Below are positions 38,961-52,029 of a DNA stretch of 64,000 bases, one piece after another. Under the pieces are notes generated by a model. The model was not told where the DNA came from, did not search any database, and saw nothing but the letters and a program-made list of their open reading frames with translations. This DNA comes from Rotaria macrura. Its lineage: Eukaryota > Rotifera > Eurotatoria > Philodinida > Philodinidae. The first letter of the stretch is position 1; each line of letters begins with the position of its first letter. The stretch lies in contig OENT01000540.1 in assembly GCA_900239685.1 (NCBI GenBank), forward strand, positions 37,050 through 101,049. Reading direction: 5' to 3'. Made by a program: the position numbers and the translations under genes.

Positions 38961-40222
38961 CTATTTTAATAATGACCATTTGATTTGCTCTTTCGCATGG
39001 CTAAGTACCTAAGTAATGTAAGAAAAAAAAAGAAACAAAGACACATCAAATAATACTAAAAGAATAATATTCAACTACGTGCAATCACTGCAAGAAAACA
39101 AAATCATCATGCTAGCCTCTTTCACATATGTTTTAATTCATTTATTTGCTCTTTTATTTTTTTTTATGAATCAATCCATTATTCATACATGAAAATTAGC
39201 ATGAAATATAGAGGGAATAGTCAGAATCTATATAGTGATAGAAGCTAAGATTTGAGCAAAAATAATGAGCTCACACGCACACGCACATGATTAGTATTTA
39301 TATCTATCGATCACCATTAAATAACATATTGAATCCCTGATAGAGAACCTGATGGACGAAATATGATTATATCTCATGTAGATTTCAATGAATGATTTTT
39401 TTAATCATCTCTTTATTTGAAATGTTCTAATGACTTACTTGAGAAACGGTTTGTTCACCTAATGGTATATCATCTTGACGTAATTGAACTCGTTGTGTAA
39501 TTAGTACTGGATCAGTATCAAGAATAATTCTAAACAAGTAAATGTTCTATTTTGGTTTTGTTTTCAATGAAAATTCTTTGATCATACCCGTCATCACAAA
39601 TTTCGTCAAGTGTAAGCATAACTAAATCAAGGTTATCATACAGATGTCGTTTTTCAACATTTTTACGTAACATTGTACTTAATGAATCGAATAAACATGT
39701 TAAAACAGAATTTAACATTAACTTAAGAAACACAAAAGACATCAATATTTTATTTTTACAGATAATAATTTTTTTCGATAGCAAAATAACATGAAGGAAG
39801 TACATACTTCGTTCTCATTTGTACTACCCATAACATATAGAAGTAAATCAACATTGTTTCGATAGACAATTGTCCAATTATCAAGAAGTATAACATCTCC
39901 GGAACCTTTGTGTGTCTTGTTAAATAAAGATTTTTCAAATTCTTTTTGTTCTTTGACAGTTAAAAACGAATTATTGTAATACTAAATCGTAATTGAAATA
40001 GAAATAATCAGAATACATCAGTTTTTTTTCTCTTTATATTTTATTCATTTACTTTGGATAATATTCGATTGCCATCATTATCTAGTATAATAATTCCTTT
40101 AATCACATAGAGTGATGGTACCTGTAGAAAGAATAAATATTAATTATAAAAAGAAAAAAGAAAACAAACAAACAAATGATATTTTAAACACTCCGACATA
40201 CACAAATATTGTCAAAAACCAT
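38961..40222 (-). CDS. COPZ: Coatomer subunit zeta (COPI coat)
   Basis: Six exons: 40222-40202 (21 bp), 40121-40053, 39981-39808, 39721-39588, 39529-39439, 39008-38961. All are phase-consistent and give 178 residues, essentially the length of animal COPZ1. Zeta is the small longin-fold subunit that pairs with gamma-COP in the COPI coat of Golgi vesicles. Diagnostic stretches in order: [72 protein letters not shown], and the C-terminus [11 protein letters not shown], which only appears once the last exon about 430 bp downstream is joined. The first exon supplies just MVFDNIC before VPSLY and gives the same N-terminal spacing as the vertebrate protein. Confidence 0.95.
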
Positions 40223-41969
40223 ATTATTATTATTATTGAAAGCAGACGTAAGAATAAAACCGAAGATCTAGAGTAACGAACGAAAATACGTGTCAGTCAA
40301 TACATTGATAAAAGGACGATGCATATGTGGTGTGGTGTGACGATGTCGTGATTTTGAGATAATGATTGCCTACTTGATTCGACCGTATATAAAACACGTG
40401 TCTAAAAACGTGTCGTAAACGAGCGACAACTATAGGTCTGCAACAAAAAATTAATATATATTCCTAAAAAATAAAACTGATAGCCAACCCGGCAAAAGCA
40501 GATACTCAATCGATTCGTTCATATATTCTAATACTTTGTTTTGTAGTTGTATGAAAAATGCATTATTCGATAATGTTTTTTAAAGATCCACTTTTAGAAT
40601 GTCAATGTGATAAATGAAAAACAAAAATATCTACTTGAACCAATACCATAGAATCAGACCTCGAAATGGCTCGGGTGGTCTGGCTCAACACATAAAGTGT
40701 TTCCTAATAGACAATGGACCCAAAGTTCAGTCCAGTGCTTTGAGCAAACGATTACTCGTTTTGATGTGTTTTAAAGTTCATTGATTGAAATTCACCATTC
40801 GTATTCAAAACCACAACGATTGCATTTCTTTCATTGAAATGTTTCTTTTAGTCAATGGCTTTGTACGAAATCAGAAATTAATGTCCGTTTCCTCATGTAA
40901 TACATCAAGTGTTCTGTATTTTGGAAGTCTCAAGGAGGTATAATTAATGGAATGAGCCAGAGCAATCTCTTAAATCAGTCGTATGTCTTGTTTTTGTGCA
41001 ATGTTCAATAATACAAAGATGACTTAAGTGAATTTATGGAAAGCTTCTCATTTTCTGGAAAAAAAAAGGAATTTTTCAGGTGACATTGTTTGCAGACGCT
41101 TACCATTTACTGAGTTAAAACGCCATAAAAATTAGTCTACGAGCGGCGACGAAAATGTGAATATCTCAAACTAGGAGATGCATCTTCAAACTTGAAATAT
41201 CAATTGATAGTTTTCTTTTTGCTCATAAATCACTTTAGGCCACACAATGGTAGCTCACTATACGGTCAAAAGCGAAAAAAATACTTTCACGTAGACAACC
41301 GATGAACTTGCTACAGGTGTAATTCAATTAATAAATTGTACCGTAGGATATCGTGTCATGTACAATAAATATTATCGAATTCTGAAACCTTACAATATAT
41401 TGTTTTTGATGAGCTCAGAAAACAATTCAAATTATTGCATTTTCTTTTGATTGTTACTTCGAGAACTTGGGCATATCAAACACAAAATAACACTATAAAG
41501 TTGCTTACAAGTGCATTGGCAATTACCGCACTACCTTTAAGATGATAGTGTCATATGATTTTAAATCTTGCGAAAATTTTCTATTGGTTAACAACAGTTT
41601 ATGCTAATTTGCTAGAGTAATACCAATTAGATAACGGTTGCCATTTGAAAGCAACACTTCAATTACTTAAATTTGATAGCCAGCGTTAATCCGTTACAGT
41701 GTATGATGATAGGAATTTCTGCAATCAAGTTAATTCATTTTTACAATAGAAAAATCGTCTGAATGAAATAATTTTATCAAAATTAAACTAATACAGTTCT
41801 AGAATTTTGTGTTTGATCAACATTCATTTCGTATAAGACAAATGATTCGCATTGAAAATCAATTATTTACGCGTCTGATTAATCACTTTTCAGGATTATT
41901 TATTTGTGTTAAATAGTGAATAAAATTTAAAACGTAAAGCAACGTCCATATATCATGTTTTTATTTTAC
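40223..41969. other. Intergenic region between COPZ and SIRT2
   Basis: Contains the COPZ promoter side and the 3' flank of SIRT2, both on the minus strand. A tRNA-like segment with weak A- and B-box resemblance lies at about 40672-40752. No ORF can be supported. Confidence 0.45.
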
Positions 41970-44648
41970 TCATTTGTTTTCATTATCATTTAATGTTGCA
42001 GCAGCCATTTTTTCCGCCAAACGATTTGAGTTTTCTTCAGTTTCATCAGGAATTTTCGATTGATTTTCTTTCAGTTTTTTCACTGATACACCTTGAGACT
42101 CAAGTAATTTATTAAATTCAATCTAGGATAGATTCTTTCTCACATGCATACATTGTCATCGTTTCAAAAGAATATTTTACCTCCCAACCAAGTAGTTTAG
42201 CAAGTTCTAAAACGCCATCATCACATATATCCTTATGAAATACATCACGTCGATTTTTTTTCGATTCATATAATAATGAAGTAGCTCCCTGAAGAAAAAA
42301 AAAGTAACAAGAACTTATTTACGTTTCATATACAAATAAGACTATTCAAATTTACGAAGTCCCACAACGATGTTGCTTGACCGACTGCTTCCATGTTAAT
42401 AAGAAGACGAGGACAGTCATCTCCGACACTGAAAAGAGATAGTTTCGAAAAAAGAAATATTTCCTATTCGTCATATTCATACAATGTTATGAGACGATTG
42501 AATGGTGCTACTTTTAGTGATGTACCAATGATAATTAGAAAATCAGCTTTCGAAAAATCCTAAGAAGAAAAACAAAATGTTTGCTAGTGATAATATTTAT
42601 CTTTTATAATTTACACTTTGTACGCATTGTTGAAATCGTTCGGGGAGACTTTCACCAAAAAAGACAATATCTAGAATTGGAAGTAAATCTAAAGAAACCT
42701 ATGCGAGATCATAAGTTGAATACCTGGTTTAATTATTCCATCGCAATCGATACAATGTGGTATCTCGTCTTTGAATATGATTTCTGAAAAAGATCATGTT
42801 TAAATTATATCGATTACATTTTTCTTTGCGTGATTTCGTATGACTTGTCATCATTTCCATGAGCGCAACGAAAAAAAATTGTCGACATAAAAATAGACTG
42901 GGAAATTTTGTTTTCTTATAAATTTCGCTCGTGTAATAGTATTGAACTATTATAGAAGAGTGGAGCAATTCATCGAATCTGATGTTTTATATAGTAAAGA
43001 ATTTTAGAATTCTTATAAAATTCTATCAGAGTATGCGTTCGAGCAATAATTCTTGAAATTAGTATCGATGCATAGAAATATAAAAAAGGTTAAGATATGT
43101 TCGTATAGGCAATACAAGATTTGGTCGGGCTGGATTTATCCTAATTCAGAATCATGTATCAATATTTTCAATTGGTTATGCGAATCACCTGTAATGAACT
43201 GATGATCTTGTTTGATATTAAAAATGACTAAATATGCATGTCTAATTTAATATTTCACTACGATCAATGAGTTTAGGATTTTTTATGGAATACCTTCCAT
43301 ATTTTCTATTATTTATATGTTAGAAAAGTAACTCTTTTACCTAACGATTTCAATTTCAGAAAGCAATCTGATCCTATATACCTTCCTTGATACTATTCAA
43401 TTAAACGTGTACGCACAAACTAAAGCTTAATTGACACTCCAACAAAAAAGACTTCATTTCGGCTTATCAACGATAAAATTATAACCTTTAATATATTCGA
43501 GATCATATTCTTTCCGACAATTCAAACAATGTGACGTAAAAAATGTTCCATGTGCTTCGACAAGTTTTTCGGCTGGTATACCAGCAACACGTTCTAATGA
43601 ATCAATATTCTAAAAAACATGAAACTCATAAAATAAATTCAATATGTGATAAACTATTCAACATACTTGAGTAAATATTCTTAATAATTTATTTTTTTCA
43701 TTCAATAATCGTAAAAACAGATGTGTGGGTGTTGGCTGTGTGATTTATGAAATCAGAATTTCATATTTCAAAATAAAATATACGTACTGTAAATTTTTGT
43801 GGATACAATTCTTTAGCAAGTAAAAAGAATGGTTTTGGGTTGTTCTAAAAAGAAACACAACATTAAAAAGTTGAGTTTTTAATCGAGAATATTTTTCCAA
43901 AAACAAAAAACATTTCAATATTTCTTCGGTGATGAACACGGAACTTTTTCCCCATGGATTCTCCAAATGCAGTGTTTAGAGTTTATCGTTCATTTCATCA
44001 ATGTTTTCTACTGCGATGAGTCTTTAGCAAGACTTTCAATTAGAGATCAATGTCTCGGTCTCGATAATGAACTCTATCTTGTCTGTCTGTCTATTCATTG
44101 GTTTTTGATTTCCGGTTCAAGACGCTACTGAAATGTTTTCGTTTTCGTTTGTGCTTCTTGTTTTTTTACGAACTCGAAAAAAGTCCAAATGAAAAATAGC
44201 TTCTGGAAATGGTAGATTATATTTTTCCAATTGTGAGTAAAGACCAGTTCCTGGCGAACGAAAATCTGGTATTCCTGCGCTTGTCGATATTCCAGCGCCA
44301 GCCATAACTATAACATTTGAACATTTTTTCAAATGTTCAGCTGCACCTTGCAAATCGAATGATGTCAAAACAGGTTCTACCGTTGGTTCTGTCGAATCCA
44401 AAGATTTCATTAAAATCGAAAATTTATTCGTTACTAGAATTCATGTATACGAATGAAAAGTTATTTTTCTTGCGAGTTTGATACACATACACTTTTCTAA
44501 TAATGAAGTTTCATCAGCATCATCTTCTTCTACTCGTATTTCCTTCTCTTCGTTTGGTTTCTTTTTATCATCAGTCGGCGCTGTTGATTCTAAATTACGT
44601 ATTGAATTTTCAATTGAAATACTAAGGTACAAGTACCTTACCAGCCAT
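41970..44648 (-). CDS. SIRT2: SIRT2-type NAD+-dependent protein deacetylase
   Basis: Twelve exons: 44648-44642 (7 bp), 44589-44491, 44433-44174, 43844-43788, 43735-43667, 43609-43486, 42783-42724, 42670-42624, 42559-42483, 42428-42356, 42288-42181, 42122-41970. They give 377 residues. SIRT2 removes acyl groups from lysines, including tubulin, using NAD+. Seen in order: an acidic N-terminus, [20 protein letters not shown] (NAD-binding), [33 protein letters not shown], the catalytic His in VEAHGTFF, two zinc Cys pairs (CLNC and CIDC), [21 protein letters not shown] and [11 protein letters not shown]. The tiny first exon makes M-A-E, matching the known SIRT2 start, and the alternative unspliced reading is less SIRT2-like. 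Intron 6 is about 700 bp; the others are mostly 50-90 bp. The first zinc pair has two intervening residues, where vertebrate SIRT2 has four. Confidence 0.95.
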
Positions 44649-44818
44649 GAAATATTCTTCCAATTATCAGAAAATAGAGAACGAAGACAAAAATCTAGAA
44701 AATAGTCAAACATACGTGTTTTTTTCTGGAAAAAGAAAAACTTTGTATTACTAAATGCTCTTTTTTTTTAAAGACTGCAATATTTAAATAGATGATGAAT
44801 AAAAAAAGGAAAATTTTT

Positions 44819-47800
44819 CTATTTAGTATAATCATAATTAGCAAGTGATCTTGTCAGAAAATTTGTCGTAGTACCAAGTTTAAATCGTTTATTAACCAAT
44901 GTTTGAACAAGTTGAACTAAAACACAATGAATTATTGATCAGAATAAATACTATAACTATCCGTTTTTTCGATTAACTTCAATAAACGTATGTATTGCTA
45001 ATGATTCAGGCTTCTTGATAGAACTTCTAATATGAAAACCTTACATCGAATGTCGAAATCGTCTAGACGAATCTAACATTGGATATTAACACGAGCGCAG
45101 CTACCATCAATAAAAATGAAAACGAATAGTTTGTCATTCGCTTTTGATTGGATGTTTTCCTCAGGCAGTTCTATCTTAATGAATATATTTGTTTTAGTTC
45201 ATTCTTCAATTAACTGCATCAATCGCAAGAATTTACTCTATTGTTATGAGAGCAAGACTTTTTTTTTGTTTCTTGTGAATTTGAACATATTCATGATGGA
45301 TCTTCTATTGAATTTTAAGATAGCTTGTCATAGCTACAATCGTACTGCTCTGTTTAAATAATAAAAAAAAATGTACCAATCAATTTTTGAAAATATCTAA
45401 TTTCTCATTTCTAAATTGATAAAAACGAGCGCTGTCATAATTCTGCAAATGATTGCATCTAGCATTTCCTTTACATTAGATCAGACTATTGAGCAATGTG
45501 GATGATTACGGTAAATCTTTTTCATTCAACGACTCAATTAATTTCAAAATTATTTGAAACAACATAGGTGATAGTGATTTTTACACGTACGAGAAACAAT
45601 CATTATCTGTATGCTGAATAAAATCTCAGAAAATTCGAATAATTTGTGATATTCTATGAAATGAAATATAACGACTGGTAGTGATGTTAAAGAAAAGATC
45701 CTTCAGAATAAATTAAAATGCTATAAACTTTAAAATTAAAAGGAATAATAATTTTCTACCATTTTGTTTTGATTGATCTACATGTTGATGAAACATGAAA
45801 TTAGTTGATTGTTGCATTTCATGATTTTCTTTTAGTTCGTATTCTTCTAAGTCTATCATAGGTTGCATTGGATTGTTAAGAACTATAGGAGATGAGTTTG
45901 ACTTTATATGATCAAACTTTGTGTTATCATTTCTTTGTTTTATTTTAGTTAATGGATTAATAATTCTATTTGTTATGTTTGATATTTTACTTGTTATCGA
46001 TGTTGATTGTTTTTTAAACAATGATCTTGATAAATTTAGTCGTTTAAGACGATCTGTACGAGAGATAATCTTTTTCTTCAACGATATTGTATCTATTTAA
46101 ATGGACGACATTGATTAAGAAAAAGAATAGGAAAAAATCTTACTAGAATGCGATTTTATTGTTCGCATTGGTTGATCTGACATTAGTAGAGTATTGTTAT
46201 GATATGATTCAATTGTTGCTTGAAGTTTTTCAGTATTGTCATCTGTTATCACACTTTCAGGCGTCTTAAATATACAAATAGATGATAATAATAATAATAA
46301 TAAAGATGAGCAACTGAATCGATTTTGCACTCTCTCAAATTTGTTGTTATGTTAACCTTGCTGCAGGAAAAATTTCAAGATGAATGATTTCACAATAAAA
46401 TAGACAAATTTTGGAAGCACCCATATCCAAACTCCTTGTTAAAAATTTTGACATATTTACTTAGGCATGCCTTTTATATGTTAGAGGGGAAATTAAAATC
46501 TTTGTTTCCTACGCATTTCATATATGTTACAGGGAACATTAAAATGCAGGGCTATTCAAAATAGCCTTTAGGGGGAAATTGAAATTTCAATCTCACCTAG
46601 GTCAAATGAAAATTTTTTTTCCTGTGCCGTTTAAAAGAAAAGTTGAAGATTTCAATTTCCCCTTAGGGCAATTTTGAATAGCCTTGCATTTTAATTTCCT
46701 CTGTAACATGTACAAAATCGAAGATTTTAATTTCCCCTGTAGGGGAAATTAGAACTCCCCCAAACATTATTAAATACATAATTCTTTGATTTTTTTAATA
46801 TTTCTGTGAAAGTACTTGTAATATCTATTAAAATAAAAAACCTTCGAAATTAGATAAGCTTTCAAAAACATATGATCATAAAAGAACAATAGAAATAACT
46901 GGTTATAAAACAACAAGTCAGATATTGGTAACTATCAAATTCATAAAATATATTCACATGCATGTTTCTCTTTTGGATGACAATTTTTACAGCATTAACA
47001 ATTTTTGCTTTACATGGACAAGATTTTGTAGCACACGTGCGTCTTTTTAGATCTAGACAGTCGATTTCTTCTTATTTTCACGGCATTCCTCTCTCCCTCA
47101 GCATTAGAAAGCACGATGTCACGTCGCTGGTTATTATAAATTTCACCAGAAGAAACAAAATAAAAGAATTGTGCATTTAACGATGTTTGGGGGAGTTCTA
47201 ATTTCTCCTATAGGGGAAATTAAAATTTTTATTTGTCCTGGGTGAAATTAAATTCTTCGAACCTTCATGTGAAATCGATAGGAAAGGAAAGGATTTAAAT
47301 TTGCCCTTGGTGGAAATTAAAATCTTCGATTTTGTATATGAAATAAATTACGTAGGAAACATTAAAATTTTTATTTCCCCTTCGACATATATAACAGAGA
47401 ATGAGTCATATTAATTGTCTGATGATGGAAGTTTTTCTTTCGACGGAAAACTATATCAATTAACCAACTGTTATTCAGCATAGCTGCTGTTGAAATTTCT
47501 TCTTGAAGGATTTTTAATTGCTAGTGTTTCTAGATGTTTCGAAACAAATGAAAAAACCTACGTGACATTTTTAGCTATCCATTTTGTTAAACCAAAGGAC
47601 ACACGAAGAATGCATATATATAACTTCAGATTTGTTTCTATTAGAGACGTTAAATTTCAGGCTGGTCCTCAGTAATTTTCAAACAGTAAAGAGAAATTGA
47701 TCATAGTTTTTGAATCTCTATACATACTTCACTCAACTTGTGAGTTATGCATTGAACTTAGCAAATCTTGGTACGTAAGATTTTCAAACACGTACTAGTC

Positions 47801-48963
47801 GAGCTCACTGTTAACGATGATCTAAGTATTCTATAGATTTGCAACCAAGAGTTTCCGCTTATTGAAATCGATTAAATACTCACTAAAAACAGACATCTAA
47901 AACTTTCAAATTCTCATATATACCAGCACTTCCATCTTAACATTTTCAATGGCGGATATTCACATTCATTCACTCGAACACTATCAGCGTTGAATAAAAA
48001 TTTCCTGCTACTATTCGTTCCTTATGAAAACATCTTCAACACAGTAATCATTGTACCTGATACTAAGAGAAAATGATGTTTCGATAAAATGTTTATTTAT
48101 TTAAGCATGTTGCTAACAAAATCTTTTTATGGATCTATTCTTATGTCTTATTGCTTCGTCTTGTAAATGTATTACACAACCAGTGAGATAAAGAAAAAAC
48201 ACGGTTTTTCGATGCTCCCATAGCAGTCGTATTGTATCGAGAAAGGCGTTTTCATGATAACTTCACATGCAACAAGTCTGACATGAAATAAAAGACGAGG
48301 AACACAAAAATAGTTTTATTTGTTCTCGCATATAAACTTGACTTACATATTCAAAATTATATTGGTCATTATTGTCTGTTTTTAATTCATCATAGGAAGA
48401 ATCTAAATACCATTGGGATTTAGTAAAACTAAATACATCAGATATTTTACTAACGATTATGAAATGGAATTTGTGAAAGTAGTACTGATGATATACTACG
48501 TCTTGCTCTTAGATATGAAATTGTAGATGGATTATGATCATCACAAGTTTCAATAATATGATTTGAAGCTAAATTTAACAATACATATATTTTTTTCTAA
48601 TTGAGAGTCATTCATTTACCAGAATTGTGTCGAGGTAGCATAGACTTTTCCTCGAAAAAAAGAAGAAATACATTGTATTCCAAGTCATATATAGATATTT
48701 ACATTATCAGCGAATAGATGAACTTTATTAATCAAATGGATGCGATCGAGTTGATGAGTAATGCTGAGATGAATCATTTCATTCTCATCAACATTGAACA
48801 ATTCTTCCATTGCCGAATATTGATTAGCTAAGACTGTGTTGTATTGAAAAAGAGTATTATGATCATTTAATATATTTGAATCATGAACAGATTGCATGCA
48901 AGATGATGCCTCTATATTAGATCGCGAGAATGAAAATTTCATCTCAAAATCGAAATTATACAT
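44819..48963 (-). CDS. Unrecognised seven-exon gene, 347 aa
   Basis: Exons: 48963-48703, 48650-48620, 48568-48451, 48428-48347, 46264-46144, 46092-45760, 44916-44819. Every junction is GT-AG and phase-consistent and no internal stop remains. I do not recognise the family. The protein is hydrophilic, with no signal peptide or membrane segment. It has basic Ser/Arg-rich stretches (SYLRARRSISSVLL; SRTDRLKRLNLSRSLFKKQS), a Lys/Asn/Ile-rich middle, and a basic C-terminus (VNKRFKLGTTTNFLTRSLAN). These suggest a nuclear or cytoskeletal regulatory protein with disordered regions, but that is only a guess. Introns 4 (2.1 kb, carrying an inverted-repeat element) and 6 (0.8 kb) are long. The acceptor of exon 2 is weak (TTCGAG), with a second possible AG in the same frame. 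The stop is 170 bp upstream of the SIRT2 start on the same strand. Confidence 0.6.
46472..47400. mobile_element. Inverted-repeat element in an intron of the unrecognised gene
   Basis: Arms at about 46472-46770 and 47180-47400 match in inverted orientation. The outer part is AGGGGAAATTAAAATC and GTTTCCTACG; the inner part is CCTGTAGGGGAAATTAGAACTCCCCCAAACAT against ATGTTTGGGGGAGTTCTAATTTCTCCTATAGGGG. Both arms are built of repeated GGGGAAATT/AATTTCCCC motifs. About 410 bp between them is unique. No transposase was seen. Confidence 0.65.
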
Positions 48964-51150
48964 TCTCTTCTACCTGATGTCATTTGATCAGTCACTGTTG
49001 CATCAAGCACGAAACCAGGTTACTATGAAATAAAATTTGTTCCGAAAAAAGACACATTGAAAATTAAAAAAAACTGAAAATGATAGCTAGTGCCCCAATA
49101 GGTCTATTTTAACCAATTAAAAACTATCGTACAGAGGACTCTGTACGTTGATACTTTATAGAAACATTCTAAACTCTATTGTTCATGTCAATTAAAGTTG
49201 TTACTGATCATGAGTTAGATTCTTGAATGTTGCTTTAATTTTTCATCAGTTACTATCACGATGAAAATTCCTAACTAACGAAGATAGGTTACCAACATGA
49301 GTACTCGCATTATTAATGTAAATCTCCGAGTTCTAATGTATTTATCCATCATTTTAGCATCATCAGATGGCTTCATTGCTTCTAACTATAATCAAAATAT
49401 GAGATCAAATTCCTCAATATCAGAGTTATTTTTATTGCCTTACTAACTATTTGCACTAAGAACCTATGTTAATAAAGAAAAATAATGTAATTAATTTCCT
49501 CTCAGTTTTTTTCTGATAATTAATAATAATTCCAGCAACATTGTTATGAAGAAGGGAACAGCAGCTGGTTTTTCTTCTCTAACGATTATTTATCGTTTAA
49601 ATAAAATAAAATATCCCTGTCCATTAACAGCAATATCAGATTCAGACTTTAATAATCCTGGCATTTCCCTTTTCCTTTATTGGAAAATAAAGGACCTCAA
49701 TGAAATTGAAAATTAGCAGCCAAAGGCAATACTTTTGTATCACGTGTCGATTAAGATTGCATTTTCTGTATATGAATACATTTTGGATGCAAGCAATGCT
49801 CTCATCTTTTTTTGTTTTACCAAATAATGTAATATATTTATCAATGTCAAAACTAAGAATGTTTGTTTCTACTCTACGATGTTCTACTTATGATACTGAA
49901 TAGCTTTGCATTCACGTCTCTTCAACGGTGCTATACTCTGCTAGTTATGTAGTTTTGCTCGGTATTTGTTTGTTCTCCAAAACTAGGACGCATATACAAT
50001 ATTTAATGACAAAAATTTTGAAGACATTGGTTTATCTTAGATTTATAAGTTACTCGATTTGCTATATGATTATTGTGTTCATTTTTATTTTCTGGTGAGA
50101 ATTTTTTATTTTACTGAAAAATTTCACTAGTTTCTAGAAATACGTATCTACGTGTACGTTGTAAAGTTTTATCTTTATTATTTAGTTGTAAAACTTTATA
50201 CAGTGAACATGTCTTTAATATAAATCAATTTTCATTTACCACTCTTATATCAGATCATAAAGTAGAAGTCTAGAACTAATAAGAAAGAAATATGAATTCA
50301 GTATGAGATACAGAACTTCGCTCGATAATCAATAAAGTTTTTGAACTATTAAAAAACTCAGGAATTTCAATTAGAATCATTTGTTACATGTGTTTCGATG
50401 AAGATATATGCTCATTAATTTTATGTATCGCTGAGTATCTAAAAATATTTCAGCACTAAAAACTGAAGGCACTTACAAGGCTACAATTTTCGAGATGCTT
50501 TAGATATTCGATGAAGTGCGCTCGATTGTGCCAGATTCACCATGACAATTAAAAAAATGGTAGAAATGGAAATTGAGGACACAGCATGATTGATACTTAC
50601 CCGAGTATACGGTGTGAGTATTCTCTTCTATATGAAGTCAGATCCCAACACCCAGAAGACTCATGTCAGCACAGTGGATTTATCTACCAGAAACGGGATC
50701 AGTTCGGTTCAAATCCCGAAAACCGTTTTATTGTTTTCATTGAATACACGTTTCGACTCTCGAGGAAAAAATGAAAGGATTGATCATAATATGTCACGAT
50801 TAGATGTCGTTTAGTGTGAAAAATATACTTTTTAAAATTATTCTGAGTTGGAATATGGATCATCGAATATCTAACTGGGAAGCTGGACAAAATAGTAGTG
50901 GTAATATGCTTTTGTTTATTTTAAATGTGAACTATGTTTTTCTATTTCAACCATTTGTTTTTCCTATTGTTAAATAATACAAATTCCTTTTTTTTATTAA
51001 AGATATTTCTTTTAAATATCGACCCTTATCAACAAGAGATATTGTGATGTAAAAATGTATCAATCTACATCCTCATGACTTGTAGCGTTGTTTTCATTTT
51101 GTATTAATTATAAAAGATAAATTTTTACTTAATCTAGATGAAGAAATATA
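48964..51150. other. Gene-poor region
   Basis: Holds the presumed promoter of the 347-aa gene, a perfect 9+9 bp inverted repeat (CGTACAGAG/CTCTGTACG) near 49130-49150 and a tRNA-like segment at 50655-50720. No coding gene is supported. Confidence 0.45.
50655..50720 (+). repeat. Possible tRNA-derived (SINE-like) segment
   Basis: It has a good B-box/T-loop (GGTTCAAATCC at about 50706-50716), and the A-box-like CAGCACAGTGG lies about 40 bp upstream. A full cloverleaf cannot be folded: the acceptor stem is missing and the T stem has a mismatch. It is therefore not called as a tRNA gene. Confidence 0.3.
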
Positions 51151-51928
51151 TACTGGGTGAGTCACAACGATTCCGTAAGTTAGTATTTTGTAAGTATCTC
51201 AGCAAAAATCAATCTTATGATTTTTATGCTTTCTTTAAAAGATACGCCTCAAAAGGCTCTACTAAAACTATATGAACAGATTCCTTATTGAATTTTTTGA
51301 TGGTCCCACTAATATATGAAATGAATAGGTTACATGATAATGCTATGTATCACAGTATGAAATATTTGAAAGACTTTTGATTTGCAAATGTCTCTAATTA
51401 AGAAAATGAGAAAACCTTGACTTGACTTTTATTTCTGAAGATGCACTGTTAAAAACTCTAGAAAAAATGTAAAAAGATTCCTATTGATTTTCTCTGATAT
51501 TATGTTTGACAGTCTAAGTGAAGAGGTCTTAATCGTTTTTTTCAAAGATATACCATTAGAAGTTCAACAAAAACTACATAAACAACCTCGTTTTGGAAAG
51601 CAAATACATCTTGTGACATATTTAACATTGGAACATAGCACTCTCATGGCAAGTAGTGTCACTAAGGTGAGGCCAGTTGGGGCTCACCCTCAACGGCGTC
51701 TGAGCCTCGCGACCCACAATTTTCTGGCGACGCCACTATTCATGGGACCTACTCATTTTGATTACGAGTGCCACGATTAAAACACGCCAATACGGAGTTA
51801 TTTTTACACTTTTTTGTAGAGCTTCTCATGAGATATCTTTTTAAAAAAGTACTAAAACTTTATCATTGATCGCTTGCTGAGATAATTGCAAAATATTAAC
51901 TGTCGAAATCAATGTGACTCACTCCGTA
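51151..51928. mobile_element. Terminal-inverted-repeat element with TA-rich flanks
   Basis: The left end TACTGGGTGAGTCACAACGA and the inverted right end (GTGACTCACTCCGTA ending at 51928) align as terminal repeats. The similarity continues inward for about 130 bp (TTAGTATTTTGTAAGTATCTCAGCAA against its partner). The flanking TATA on both sides fits TA target choice as in Tc1/mariner-type elements. No transposase is encoded. Inside is an unusually GC-rich segment (about 51655-51780). Confidence 0.65.
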
Positions 51929-52029
51929 TATATATATATGAAGTATACATAGCTAAAAGATCACCTTTAACGAAAGCTAATATTCTAAGGATATCTTCAA
52001 CATTGAAAGAGATCGTACATATATGAAAG

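Noticed and set aside
39309-39353. Alternative last exon of COPZ ([14 protein letters not shown] and stop) after a CATCAG acceptor
   Set aside because: It has the right length and frame, but the exon at 38961-39008 gives the conserved [11 protein letters not shown] ending and is clearly the real one.
44441-44713. Reading SIRT2 from an upstream Met (MFDYFLDFC...) without splicing
   Set aside because: The GT-AG intron at 44641-44590 with ATGGCTG as first exon gives the family-like M-A-E start. The longer form is kept only as a possible alternative.
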